Assembly (NCBI RefSeq): GCF_022682495.2
Contig: NC_071394.1
Coordinates: 28,182,470 to 28,246,469, forward strand
Source: Desmodus rotundus
Taxonomy: Eukaryota > Chordata > Mammalia > Chiroptera > Phyllostomidae
Direction: 5' to 3'
DNA length: 64,000 bases
Shown here: positions 46,691-57,129 of the stretch, piece by piece
Layout: each line of letters starts with the position of its first letter
Position numbering within the stretch: the stretch's first letter is position 1
The notes under the pieces: model-generated
Database searches by the model: none
What the model saw: the letters and a program-made list of their open reading frames with translations, nothing else
What the model was told of the DNA's origin: nothing
Position numbers and translations under genes: made by a program

Positions 46691-47211
46691 TATCGTTATT
46701 GTTTTCCCTCTTACTCTTTTAGAGATACTTTGGAATCATGGAAGGACTGAGTAGCTTTATTAGAGAGTTATACTAGGGAAGGCTGCAAAGAATAGGCAAT
46801 ATTCTAAAAACACATGGCGAGGTGAGTGATTAGACCGTGGCTTTGGGCAGAGGGCTCTATCTGTAAGCCACGCCAAGGAGTTTGCACTTTATTTTGTAAG
46901 TTCAGGGGGAAAGTTGGTTTGAAGTAGGGGATGACATGCAGATTTACATTTGAGAAAGGCTGTTTTGCAAGCAGTAATGGAGGAAAGACACCGGAGGCAG
47001 ATAGAGCTGGCACAGGACATATTTGTGATCTTAAAATATGTCAAAATATGTCAATTTTGTATTGTCTTTGAGTAAAATTGATATAAAAATCTAAGTAATT
47101 GTGCAGATAATGGTAATGGTCCTCATCATATTTATTATTAATAAGTGTAGACAGCACTCATTCTTGCCGTGTGCTGTGAGTTTTTAGATTTATCTTACGG
47201 AGTCACTGTAA

Positions 47212-47402
47212 GGCATTAGTCTTCAAGGGTGGTCCCTCGACCAGCAGCATCAGTATCTTCTGAGCACTTGTCAGAAATACAAATTCTTGGGCCTTATTTC
47301 ATGCCTGTTGAATCCGAACTCTCTGGGTGAGGTTCAGCAATCTGCATTTTAACAAGCCCTCCAAGGAATTCTGATACATGGTGAAAGTTAAGAACCATTG
47401 TT
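47212..47402 (-). mobile_element. MER5A (hAT-Charlie) DNA transposon, antisense
   Basis: 'ggtggtccctcgaccagcag', 'catcagtatcttctgagcac', 'cagaaatacaaattcttggg', 'gcaatctgcattttaacaag' and closing 'ttaagaaccattg' cover nearly the full 189-bp element. It is non-autonomous. Confidence 0.85.
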
Positions 47403-47639
47403 ATATGTATGTATTTATACAGGTAAGAAGACTGTGCTCCGTGCTGTTAAAGAGTAAGATGTCTTAATGACATACTGTTAATTATCTAGGTTTTCTTATT
47501 TAATATATCAAAAGTAGTTTAGCGAGTTTCTGATCAGTAAAGTCTAGTTTTCTCCTACTTCTAAAATCAGAAATATTTTCTGATAGAAAATATATTGTCT
47601 TTAGATAAATTTAGTGAACCGAAAGTATTCTATATTTTT

Positions 47640-47890
47640 CTGCAGAGAAGCAATATAGCTTGATGGTCAAGATTGTCAGCTTTGGAACTACACAATCTAG
47701 ATTCATTTTCCAACTCTGTTCTTCATTTGCTGAATATTCAAGGGCAAGTTACTTAACCTCACTGTGCCTCTGTTTTCTGATATATAAAATGGAGTAATAA
47801 TCTCTCACTGTGTTTTTGTGAGGATTAAAAGAAATAATTTTGTAAAGCTACTTAGTACTTGCCAAACAGAGTAGCTATAATACCAACAAT
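47640..47890 (-). mobile_element. MIR SINE, antisense, near full length
   Basis: 'gcaatatagcttgatggtcaa', 'ggcaagttacttaacctcac', 'gtgcctctgttttctgatat' and 'gtgaggattaaaagaaataa' span the entire MIR. Confidence 0.9.
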
Positions 47891-48009
47891 TATTACTGTA
47901 ATAATATGTAAATGCATCAAAAATTATATAACAAAAAATTTTAAGATCATGCTAAGACAGCCTGGGCACAGGATGTTTATCATTTAAAACAGTATTGGTT
48001 AAATGTGTG

Positions 48010-49435
48010 CCTATTATGTGCCTAAACTTTAGGGACTCATGCTCTCTATTTTGGTTTGTTCCTTCCCTTATCTTCCATCCTCTCCCCATTGCTTACTTCC
48101 TTTCTGTTACGGATCTTTACAGACTCAGGTTCTCTCAGTTAAAGAACTAAACAAACATTTCCTTTGGGCTCACAGTACTCTCGCAGGCCTGCCTCACAGC
48201 TTCCTTGCAGAGCCGTGGATGAAAAGACTAATGGATACTTGCTGCCTCAATTTCCTCACTTTTCTCCCTGAACAGACCTTGGCTGTTTCTGCTTCAGCAC
48301 TCTACTAAAATTGTTCACAGTTTTATTCTATTTGGCATTGGAAACTATTTTCTTCTCCTCAAATCTCTTTCCTCATTTGATTTCTATATTTCTCCTGGCT
48401 TTCCTTTTATCTGTCTTGAGCTCTAGACTCATTTCTAGTTACCTACTTAGATAATTACCTTTTCCCTGCTGTCATTAGATACCTCAAATCCAGTATCTTC
48501 AAATCTGGTTTCACTGTTTTTTCATCAGACTTGTTTTACCTTTGTATTTTCTTGGTTAATGGCACCGCTCTCCAACCAGTTGCCACGTTGAAAATCTGGA
48601 CAGCATCCTCCTTCTGTCCAATCTTTACCGTCAATCAATCATCAAGTCCTACTGATGCTGCCTCCTAAATTTCTTGCAGTTACTTTCCTTCCTGCCCAAC
48701 TCCTCTGCCACTAAGCTAATTCAGTTTCTCATTCATCAGTTCCCCAACCATGTTACTTCCTTACTGTATCTCTCCAACATATCGTATCCCCTTCCTTCCA
48801 TTTTACCTTTTTTTAATGTTTATTATTTATTTATTTATTTATTTATTTATCTCCTTATTTGAGACCTCGTAATTTTTTGTGTGGATTTCTACAGTCTCAT
48901 ACCTGTTGTGATAGTGTTCATTTCCATCCCCTTCCTTTTGAAAGTATCCTTCATAACACTGCTAGATTGATCATTTTAAAATGAAACACATAATACTACT
49001 TTCTTACTTAAAATCATCCAATTAAAAGCATTTTTGTCATTTGTCTCTAAGTTATGAACCAGATTTTTAAGGGTGTTTTGTAAAGCGTTGGCCTCTGCCC
49101 CTCTGTAGTCACGTACCACCCTCTTTCCTTTGGCCAAACGAGCACTTGCAGGAAGTTAGGTTCTTACCGCCGCCCTCTGCTCACTGGTACTTCTCTCTGC
49201 CTGCGTGTTCCCCCGTCTTTTCTGCACAGTCGAATCTGGCAACTTTTCCCCTGGGCTCCCTTAGCACCCTGTGCACCCCAAGATTATAAAATTGGTCACA
49301 CTCTGTTACAGCTCACCTGACTTTTTACCAGATTATGAATTTACTGAGGCCAGCATGTGTGACCTCTGTCTTGTGTCGCCAGTGTCTAATACGATGCTCT
49401 GGGACATAGTAGGCGTAAAGTAACTGGTTGATGCA
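48010..49435 (+). mobile_element. L2 LINE, long sense fragment with 3' terminus
   Basis: The segment is pyrimidine-rich with typical sense L2 phrases: 'ccttcataacactgctagat', 'tactttcttacttaaaatc', 'acctgactttttaccagatt', and the end 'catagtaggcgtaaagtaac'. It is interrupted by a (TTTA)n run at about 48815-48852. The open frames inside are short and unrelated to L2 ORFs. It is strongly diverged, as expected of L2. Confidence 0.65.
48815..48852. repeat. (TTTA)n microsatellite
   Basis: About nine TTTA units with a short T-rich lead. It may be the remnant of a retroposon tail in antisense. Confidence 0.9.
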
Positions 49436-50340
49436 TATATGGAAGTATATTGAGTACATAAATTTTACTTGCATTTTTAATAACTAGGAAGGTTGAGGTG
49501 GACATGTCTATACTGTGTATCACTAAATTTGGAAAAAGCCTGAAAGGAAGGAAGAGCTTTCGCTCCCTTTCACCAGTTAACGACTTGAGTGCTACCACGT
49601 GTTCAGCCTGGGTAAGACGTTGCAGAATGAAATCCAAAGAAATAAGAGGGAAGGGCCAGTGTTATAATTTTCTTTTTCTTTGACAAAATGTTTCTTTAAA
49701 TAATCCATTTTATACTCATAATTCATCATGTTTTATTTTTAGTCCACTTCAGTTTTCAGGAAACAAAATAGAGATCCTTTAGGTTAACATCTAACATGCT
49801 AATGTTGAACCTTACTGAGCATAGCATGGCACCAGTCCAACTCAGTCTGTTAAAAATTTTCTTCTGGGTCAGATCTAAGTTGAGAAGAATGAAGTCACTT
49901 TAATGTGAACCCAGATTGTACTTCAGTCCTTCTCTCGAGTGATTTGCCAAATTCACAATTCCATTTGTATCTGGAATTGGGGAAGCTGCGTTTAATATGG
50001 ATTTTTGCCAATGATAGCAAATCTTGGCAAGATAGTCTTGTTCTCTGTGCTTAATTATATAGTTTTATTATAAAGTTTTTCACATGTTTATTTGGAGGTG
50101 CCTTTCATATGTACTTTATTCTGATGGTAGTTAATCATTTTCTGTCAAGTCTTCCTTCTTTCTGAGGAGGCCAGCTTACATTTTTATACCCTACCATTAG
50201 CGATTCAGGCCTGCGTCTTTGCTAGGTTTATGAATTTTAAAGCTGTACAGGTATCTTGGGGGTCATTACATATAAATCTCTCCTTTTGGAAATTGAAAAT
50301 CATAGTGAGGCTGAGAGAAACTGAATTTGTGTGTTATGTG
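49436..50340. other. Intron without recognised features
   Basis: No named repeat; nothing coding. Confidence 0.5.
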
Positions 50341-50342
50341 GT

Positions 50343-50530
50343 AATTCATCCCACATTTATTCAGTGACTGCCCTGATAGCATTTTAGGCACTGGGATATA
50401 GCAGCGAATAAAATAAGGTTTTAACATTTTGGGTATTTATATTACAGTGAGGGAGAGAATAAATTGCACACAAAAACCTGAACTAATTGGGTGCTGAAAA
50501 CTGGTATGCAAGAAAAATAAAGCAGGATAT
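50343..50530 (-). mobile_element. L2 3' end, antisense
   Basis: 'ccacatttattcagtgactg', 'ttttaggcactgggatatag' and 'cagcgaataaaataagg' match antisense L2. Confidence 0.68.
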
Positions 50531-50554
50531 AACCTTTTATTGGAGGTGTTGTTT

Positions 50555-50975
50555 GCAAGTGTCTTCTCCCATTTGGTTGGTTGCCTTTTTGTTTTGTTGA
50601 TGAAATACTGCCACATGCGATAACATGGATGGGTCTTGAGACTATCATGCTAAGCAAAATAAGTCAGATGGAAAACGCCAAGAGCCATGTGATTTCATTC
50701 ATATGTGGCATATAAAACTGAAAACAAGTGAACAAATAAGACAAACGAACAAAAGCTCATAGACCCAAAGTATAGTGATAACTGTAGAGAAAGGGGAGAG
50801 GGGGCGGGTAGTAAAAGGCAAAAGGGGTCAACTATATGGTGACAGAAGGATTTGACTTTGGGTAGTAGACATACAATACAGTATACAGATAATGTATTAT
50901 AGAATCGTACATTTGAAACCTATATAATTTTATTAACCAATGTTATCCCATACATTTATTTATTTATATTTTTTA
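50555..50975 (+). mobile_element. L1 3' end, sense
   Basis: 'cgataacatggatgggtcttg', 'atgctaagcaaaataagtca', 'cattcatatgtggcatat' and, at the end, 'gtacatttgaaacctatat' with 'ttaaccaatgttatccca' are the last 400 bp of an L1MA/MB-type element with a TTTA-rich tail. Confidence 0.85.
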
Positions 50976-50984
50976 AATTAAGAT

Positions 50985-51190
50985 CCCTTGGAGAAAGGGT
51001 GTTTGTTTTGAATAGGCCACCCCTCTCCCCATGCCAGAGTTTTTGAACTCTTTTCTGCTCCACTCTTCAGGGAGCCTGCCGGTCAAGTATTCTCTCCGGT
51101 TTAATTTCCCGGTTCCAGAGATTCCATGTGCTAGATGTGAATATGGGAATACTGCTATAATAAAGATTGCCTGCATGGGGAAAAAATAAC
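50985..51190 (+). other. Unclassified G+C-richer segment with AATAAA and short A-tract
   Basis: Directly after the L1 tail comes about 200 bp unlike the surrounding intron. It contains 'gggagcctgccggtcaag', an AATAAA at 51159-51164, then 'gattgcctgcatgggg' and AAAAAA. This could be the end of a retroposed transcript or an LTR fragment; I cannot identify the source. Confidence 0.35.
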
Positions 51191-51339
51191 AAAATGACAT
51201 TGTCGTCATCTCTGTTTTTTATAAAGTCTCTTAAGACTTGAGTCTAAGCCACACAGTCGTTTAGCGGTAGAGCTGGGGCATAATCTTTTTCTGTTTTCTT
51301 CCCCATCTTTTCTTTCTACATTCTGTATGCTTACATTCT

Positions 51340-51440
51340 TTTATTCAAAAAACATTTATTGAGAGCCTGCTATGTACTAATCATTGTGCCTAGAACTAAG
51401 GATACAAAAGATATTTGGAGCTCAAATCACTTGGACTTGG
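51340..51440 (-). mobile_element. L2 3' end, antisense
   Basis: 'tattcaaaaaacatttattg', 'gagagcctgctatgtactaa' and 'tgcctagaactaaggatac' match antisense L2. The 139-residue open frame starting in it is fortuitous. Confidence 0.72.
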
Positions 51441-51747
51441 TGACTGCAATGACTGAGGTTTCCAGTTCCGGAGACTGTGTGGGTGGTAACAAAGGAGAGA
51501 GAGGGACTCCGGGAGGAGCAGGGTTGGAGAGAACAAGGAAATCTCTCCTTCTCCACAGGCTCTCATGTGGTCTTTGTGTTTTCCTAGAGGCTAAATTTCT
51601 TCAAAGAATAGCTCACACTCATTGCCTCTACTTTATTAATGTACATACACTTTCTTTTGAATTATTTAACTTTTTCTTCATATTTATCAGGGATCATTTA
51701 TTGCCAAAATCAGTGTCCTTAATATCAGTCCTCATCTTACTCACCAG

Positions 51748-51988
51748 CCCTGGAAGGCAGGACCTTTTTTCTGTGTAGGGCCAGATAGTAAATATTTTAG
51801 TCTTTGCAAGTCACATGGCCTCTGTTGCAGCCACTCAACTGGGCCATTTAATGGAAACATTCAACTCCGCATCCATAGACGACGTATAAAAGAATGAACA
51901 TAGCCATGTTCCAATAAAACTTTATTCTCCAAAACAGATGGCTGGCCAGATTTGGCACGTGAGCCAAAATTTTGCTGATTTCTGCCCT
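51748..51988 (+). mobile_element. MER20 (hAT-Charlie) DNA transposon
   Basis: 'agggccagatagtaaatattt', 'caagtcacatggcctctgtt', 'gcagccactcaactgggcc', 'gttccaataaaactttatt' and 'ggctggccagatttggcac' are the canonical MER20 landmarks in order. MER20 is non-autonomous and old. Confidence 0.92.
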
Positions 51989-51989
51989 A

Positions 51990-52965
51990 AAGCATTTAAT
52001 TTTTGTTTGGTGTGTATGTCGGGGGGGGAGTTTCTCTTCTTCATTGATACTTTTCCCCTTTTTCTCTTATTTAATGGCACCCCTCCCTATAGTCACTTCT
52101 TCATGTCGTTCTGTCCATGACTATTTTCTCTCTTTATATTAAGGCTTCTCTAAGGCTTTGAGGTTGCAGGCTCTCTTTCCCCAGTTCTCACAGGAAATAA
52201 CTAAGGCTGAAGAATTCTATTGATAGAATACCCTCGACCTAGTAGACAGGTATGAGCTAATGTTTTCAGGGTCGTTTCCTTACATCATCATTCTGTCTTC
52301 AGTCTCCCACTTTTGCATGGCATCAGGCCAACACTTCTAAAAAAGTGCCATTCTTAGCTGCTTTGGGTGTGTTTTGCTGTGGTTCATTGTCTGCCTGAGA
52401 AAAGTTAGAGGAAGGATAGGCTTCTCCCTAAGGAGACGTACTTAAAAGGAGGTCTTTGTGGGAAAATGACTACAAATGCTTGTGTTTCTCCCTCAGAACC
52501 CTAAAAAGCAAATTTCCTTGCCCAAAATTATCCCCTTCCACTCTGCCTGAAATTTTGCAAAACACCTTGGGAGGTTTATGCATAGGTAAGAGAGTTATCA
52601 TCCATCATTGCCTTAACATGAAATGACTTAATCAGGTTGCCCTTGTATTATTAAACTGAGATACACTCAACAGAAGTTTCGATGGGTGGAAGGGAGAGAA
52701 GAAAGATTAGGAAGGAGAGAGAAGCATGGAACTTGGGGCTTTTTCTGGGAGGGTAGCCCCAAACAGAGTTGGGGCTGTAGAGCTTGTGTAGCAAGGGGAA
52801 CATTTTGGTGGTTGTTGCCAAGAGCTGGCTCTTGAATTAATGTTCATAGTTCCCTCCCTTCCTCTATTTATGAACTCTCAGTCTCTAAAAATAGTATATT
52901 TTCACACTAGCCCCAAAGTTATGGGGCTTTGGAAGTAAATACTGTGAGTCCATATCCCTTGCTTC
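51990..52965. other. Intron without recognised features
   Basis: A G-run lies at about 52021-52029. Otherwise no family or gene could be assigned. Confidence 0.45.
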
Positions 52966-52967
52966 AT

Positions 52968-53144
52968 GTAGTGATTTTTGACCCTGACTATATCTTAGAC
53001 TCATCTAGAGAATTTTAAAAAAATATGCCTAGGTTCCCTCCAGATCAGATTCTTTGGGCTAGGTCCAGGGGATTAGTAATTTTACAAGGTCCCTATGTGA
53101 TTATGACCTAATATGTAGCCAGTGTTGAGAACCATTGGCTAAAT
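52968..53144 (+). mobile_element. MER5A (hAT-Charlie) DNA transposon, sense
   Basis: 'tagactcatctagagaatttt', 'cctccagatcagattctttg', 'ggctaggtccaggggattag' and 'tgttgagaaccattgg' follow MER5A from near the left to the right end. Confidence 0.82.
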
Positions 53145-54050
53145 ATTTGGAATTGGTAGTTGCTTGTAAATTTCATTTTCTTAAAGTATATGGAGCCAGA
53201 AACTGATAATTTTTGGTAGGCTCTGGTGAGTTATTTATTGATGTATTTGGCTCTCATGTTTGACCCAGGCAGTAGATGAAAGCATTCTTTTCTCTAGGCA
53301 AGGCTGAGGGACAGATTTTTTTTTTTTCTGAAACTTACCATTTAATTCCTAAATTGTCAAACTGAATTCCTGAGATGTATTATTTCTTTCTGATCATAGA
53401 CTTTCTACATGTTCAGTAGTGTCTTTTTTGTTCTTCACATATCCTTTGTTGATAATTAATTTTAGTTTTTTGTAACTGTGATTTGTATTGATTTATTAGG
53501 TAATATCTTCTTTGTTGTCGTTAAGTTGGTTTGTTCTGGGCATTGTGCTATTCTCAGCCCAGAGCCTCATACACTGTGCGACACTCTTGTTACCTTGGGA
53601 CTAGCTTATTGTTTCATCCTGATTGAATCATGTGAGCCCTGTGCTGACCTGTGCCTGTTTAGCTTTAACCTAGTTCTTAGAATCAGTTTGGGTTCCTAGG
53701 CCTTTGTGTAAGCGGCTGCCTTAGTTTTGCGATCACCATTAGGTATGGCTGAGGATTGAGTGACATGTTTATAGTTGGTATTACCCTTTTACATTTTCTA
53801 TGTTTTGATTATTTGATTTACTATCATATAGATTCTGTGATAACCCTGTCTTTGCACTTCGGTGGTAAATTGTGACATTATTTTGTCACTCTAGTCAGGG
53901 TGATTTTTATGCCAAATGGTAATTTTAAGGTTTCTTCAAGGAGCACACATTTGATGCCAAATTGCCTTATTTACAAACTAAGAGCTGCGTGCCCGGTGTG
54001 CTCATTGCTGTAGACGTCCCCTATCTTTAATGCATCTGCCGCTTCCAGTT
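53145..54050. other. Intron without recognised features
   Basis: No named repeat or coding exon. Confidence 0.45.
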
Positions 54051-54056
54051 TCTTTC

Positions 54057-54090
54057 CTCTCTCCCTCCCTCCCTCCCTCCCTCCCTCCCT
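54057..54090. repeat. (TCCC)n microsatellite
   Basis: About eight CTCC/TCCC units, pure pyrimidine on the + strand. Confidence 0.93.
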
Positions 54091-54547
54091 TCTCTGGTGG
54101 AAATTGATTGCTTCTCATTGATTTCTCAGCTCTTTTGAGCCAGTTATGACTCATCCCTCTACTTTTCTGTTTCCAAAATTTTATTACTGTCCCATATATG
54201 CCACCATCCCTCTCTCTTTGGAGTTTAAGCCTTAAAAAAAATCTCACTGTCCTTTAGTAGGCTTTTTGGAATGGAATTGAGATTAATCAGTATGTTCATG
54301 TCACCATATTTAACTGGAAGAATTTATGTCAACGCTGTCAATATAAATTTAGATTTTACTGTTGCACAAGTAACTATGCTTAATGCTATGGGGGATACAA
54401 ACCTGATAGACACTGTATCTTCAGGGAGTTTCCATGGTACCTGGGGCATTTAGAACGAGTTTATAACTAGTCAGAGTACAAGTTAAAATATGGAAGATGC
54501 TGAAGTTGAGATATATGGAGTGGTAATATTTGCCTTATATGATCTAG

Positions 54548-54845
54548 AACAGTGGTTCCCAACGTCAGCTGCACAATAGAATTACTTGGGAGACATAAAA
54601 AGTACTGTGCCTGGCCCCGGCCAGGTGGCTAAGTTGGTTGGAGCATCACCCTGTACACCAAAAAGTCGCAGGTTTGATTCCTGGCCAGGCACATATGCCT
54701 AGGTTGTGGGATTGATCCTCAGTCAAGGTACATATTTCTCTCTCCCTCTCTCTTTGAAATCAATAGACATATCCTTGGGTAAGGATTAAAAAAAAAATAC
54801 TGTGCCTGGTCCTCACCTCAGATCAATTGAATCATAATCTTCTGT
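54548..54845 (+). mobile_element. MER5A-type element, sense, split by a Ves SINE
   Basis: Left part 54548-54614 ('cagtggttcccaacgtcagc', 'atagaattacttgggagac') and right part from 54798 ('cctggtcctcacctcagatc', 'aattgaatcataatcttc') join across the SINE to give the MER5A order. A 42-bp piece of its left part reappears inverted at 55881-55922. Confidence 0.78.
54615..54797 (+). mobile_element. Ves SINE, sense, nested in MER5A
   Basis: 'ccccggccaggtggctaagt', 'tggttggagcatcaccctg', 'aaagtcgcaggtttgattcc', 'tgatcctcagtcaaggtac', CT block and A-tail. The 12-bp duplication tactgtgcctgg is perfect at 54603-54614 and 54798-54809, giving exact boundaries. Confidence 0.95.
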
Positions 54846-54999
54846 GGCTAGTTAAGTTCTGCAGGTTCTAAACTTCTTTTGAGATGACTTGATTAATTTT
54901 GAGTGGTTCCGTTCTTTAAGGGCCAGTAGGATGCTCTGGTCTTACCTTGTAATTTCCCTGCCCCATACCTGAAACAAGTCAGTTTCCTTCATAGTACCC

Positions 55000-55265
55000 A
55001 TGGCATTTCAGACCTCGTCCCTTTGGCCATGCTACTCTATTTTCTATGCCTCCGTAACTCAATCATTCTTCAGGACTAAGCTCAAGTCTAATTTTTCTTT
55101 TGACATCATTTCCAGTTTTGCTGAGCCATAATGCCCATTGTTCATTTCTATTTTAGCACTTACACTATTTTATTGAAATGATCTGGTATGTGTTGTCCTA
55201 TCCCATTGGGGTCTAAGCTTCTGAAGAAATTCTTTCAAAGGTATGGATACATTTTATGTGCTCAG
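55000..55265 (+). mobile_element. L2 3' region, sense
   Basis: 'gtccctttggccatgctact', 'attcttcaggactaagctca' and 'tcccattggggtctaagctt' match the sense L2 3' region. Confidence 0.6.
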
Positions 55266-55627
55266 AAAAGGTAGTTGAACTGCTCACACACAGGAATTCT
55301 AAATGGGGGGATCTGAGAGTGGAATGATAAAGTTCCTGAAGTGTTGGCTCATGTTCACTTTTGATTTCTTCCTGTTTCATGAATATTGTTGAATTGTCTT
55401 AAAGGGACATTAGATTTCAGTTTTGATAGATGGTTGATTTAACTGGATGCAAACAAAGGTATTGGGGTTTGAATTATGCTTGTGTGAGAGGTGGCTGTAG
55501 GGGCAGACTGGAATAGGCAGCAACTTAAATCATGCTTTTAAGTGAATTTTAAATGAAGCCTTTGTTCAATTAAAAATTACAATTTTTAAAAGTTGAATAT
55601 ATACTGGCTTTTATAATAATTTTTTTC

Positions 55628-55880
55628 CATCCTCACCTGAGGATATGTTTATTCATTTTAGAGAGATTGGAAGGGAGAGGGGCCGCGGGGAGAGAGAGAT
55701 AGAATGTGAGAGAGAGACAGACACACAGATGTGAGAGAGAAGCATTGACAGATTGCCCCATTCACGCCATGACTGGTGATCTAAACCACAACCTAGGTAT
55801 GGGCCCTGACTGGGGATTGAACCCACAACCTTTTGGTGGATGGGATGACGCTCCAACCAACTGAGCCACGTGGCCAGGGC
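55628..55880 (-). mobile_element. Ves SINE (long subtype), antisense
   Basis: 'tcctcacctgaggatatg' at the tail, GA-rich block with GACAGACACACAG, 'ctgactggggattgaaccc', 'cctccaaccaactgagcc'-type head ending 'acgtggccagggc'. On its 5' side it is joined to an inverted MER5A piece. The minus-strand open frame over it is SINE-derived. Confidence 0.92.
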
Positions 55881-55922
55881 CAGGCACAGTATTTTTTATG
55901 TCTCCCAAGTTATTCTAATGTG
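55881..55922 (-). repeat. 42-bp inverted copy of the MER5A flank at 54572-54613
   Basis: The reverse complement of 55881-55922 matches 54572-54613 at 39 of 42 positions and abuts a SINE 5' end at the same base in both places. See findings. Confidence 0.88.
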
Positions 55923-55984
55923 TCATTTTTATGGGAAGTAAATGTTCTATACTGTTATTTTCTAATTTTCACTAAGTATTTTAC

Positions 55985-56105
55985 ATGTATAATAAATAAC
56001 CTATATAAAGTTCAGAACAGCCCTGTGAGGTAGGTACTATTATTATTCCCATTTTTCAAACGTGTAAAGAGGACATAGAATTAAAAATAGGTTAGATCGC
56101 TGCTC
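55985..56105 (+). mobile_element. MIR SINE, sense
   Basis: 'cagccctgtgaggtaggtact', 'attattattcccatttttc' and 'gtgtaaagaggacatag' match the MIR core. Confidence 0.82.
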
Positions 56106-56584
56106 GTAATGGTGACACTATTATATTGTATCCAGTGTCATCCAGAGCCAGCTCAAACCTTTAGAGCCGGTTCTCTTCACTTAGTTCTGCCAGGGCACCA
56201 GCTGTACCCCATCCCTTAATTTGGTTCACAGGCGGGCACATTGGCCTTTATTGGCTTGATTAATGATTACCGAAGGTCCGGCAACTGGAGCTGGAGTGAA
56301 TTGTGAGGTCATGCTTGCAGTACTTTAACCCTGTGCTTATATGTGGAAACTGCAGTCTAAAAGTAGGGTTCACTCTAGACTTTAGTGTTCTCTTCAAAAG
56401 CTCTATTTCAAATTTGCTTTTGAGGGAGTGGTGTTAGCGAAAGGCCAAGAAGCAGTTAGTAGGCCTTTTGACATCCTTCCCTCTCCTCCATGTCCATCTG
56501 CTTTCTAATTAACAATGTAATACTTGTCTAGCTAGTACTTAACGCCTAGATTGCTAGGCAGTTATAGGGCCAGAGTCTTTTAGA

Positions 56585-56720
56585 CCCAAAAAGGAGCCTT
56601 AAAAATATCAAGTCCAACAACCTCACTTATGTGAAAAAACTGAGGCTGCACAGATCAGTTAGAGCGTGATGTGGAACTTCAGCCTATTATTCTGACCTGC
56701 GTCCAGTGTTGATTTATTCC
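56585..56720 (+). mobile_element. MIR-like fragment, sense
   Basis: 'tcaagtccaacaacctcac', 'gaaaaaactgaggctgcac' and 'cctattattctgacctgcg' resemble MIR/MIR3 ('tgagaaaactgaggcccag'). Confidence 0.5.
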
Positions 56721-57129
56721 CTTGTAGCGTTTGCTGTTATTTGTAGTAGTCTTTGAACAATATTATTATGATGCATTCTTTCCAGAAATTATGGATTTTT
56801 ATTTGGCTTAGTAAAGCTTCCTACCTATTATGTTTGCTATCAGGGAACAGCTATATTTACAGTTTTTTAAAGTGCTTTCTCATCTTTTATCTCATTTATT
56901 TGTTAGGCAGATAACCTTTTGCTTGTATACCTGAGGGTCTTGAATAGTGGCATAGATTCCTTTGTTATTCCGGCATATTCATTGCTTCTGTACATTCACA
57001 AATCCAGTTACCTTAGCTTCAGACATGTGTTGACTCACTCCACCGAGATTATAAAGTTCAGGCATTGTAGTCTCCCAGCTTTCAGCTCTTTCCACATCTT
57101 CTGGGTGCTCCTGGAGTCTAAGGCATGAA

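Noticed and set aside
51359..51778. 139-codon open frame, plus strand
   Set aside because: It starts inside an antisense L2 3' end and runs into MER20. No recognisable protein features.
54057..54090. Regular tandem units that could suggest a CRISPR array
   Set aside because: Simple 4-bp microsatellite without spacers; the window is vertebrate DNA.
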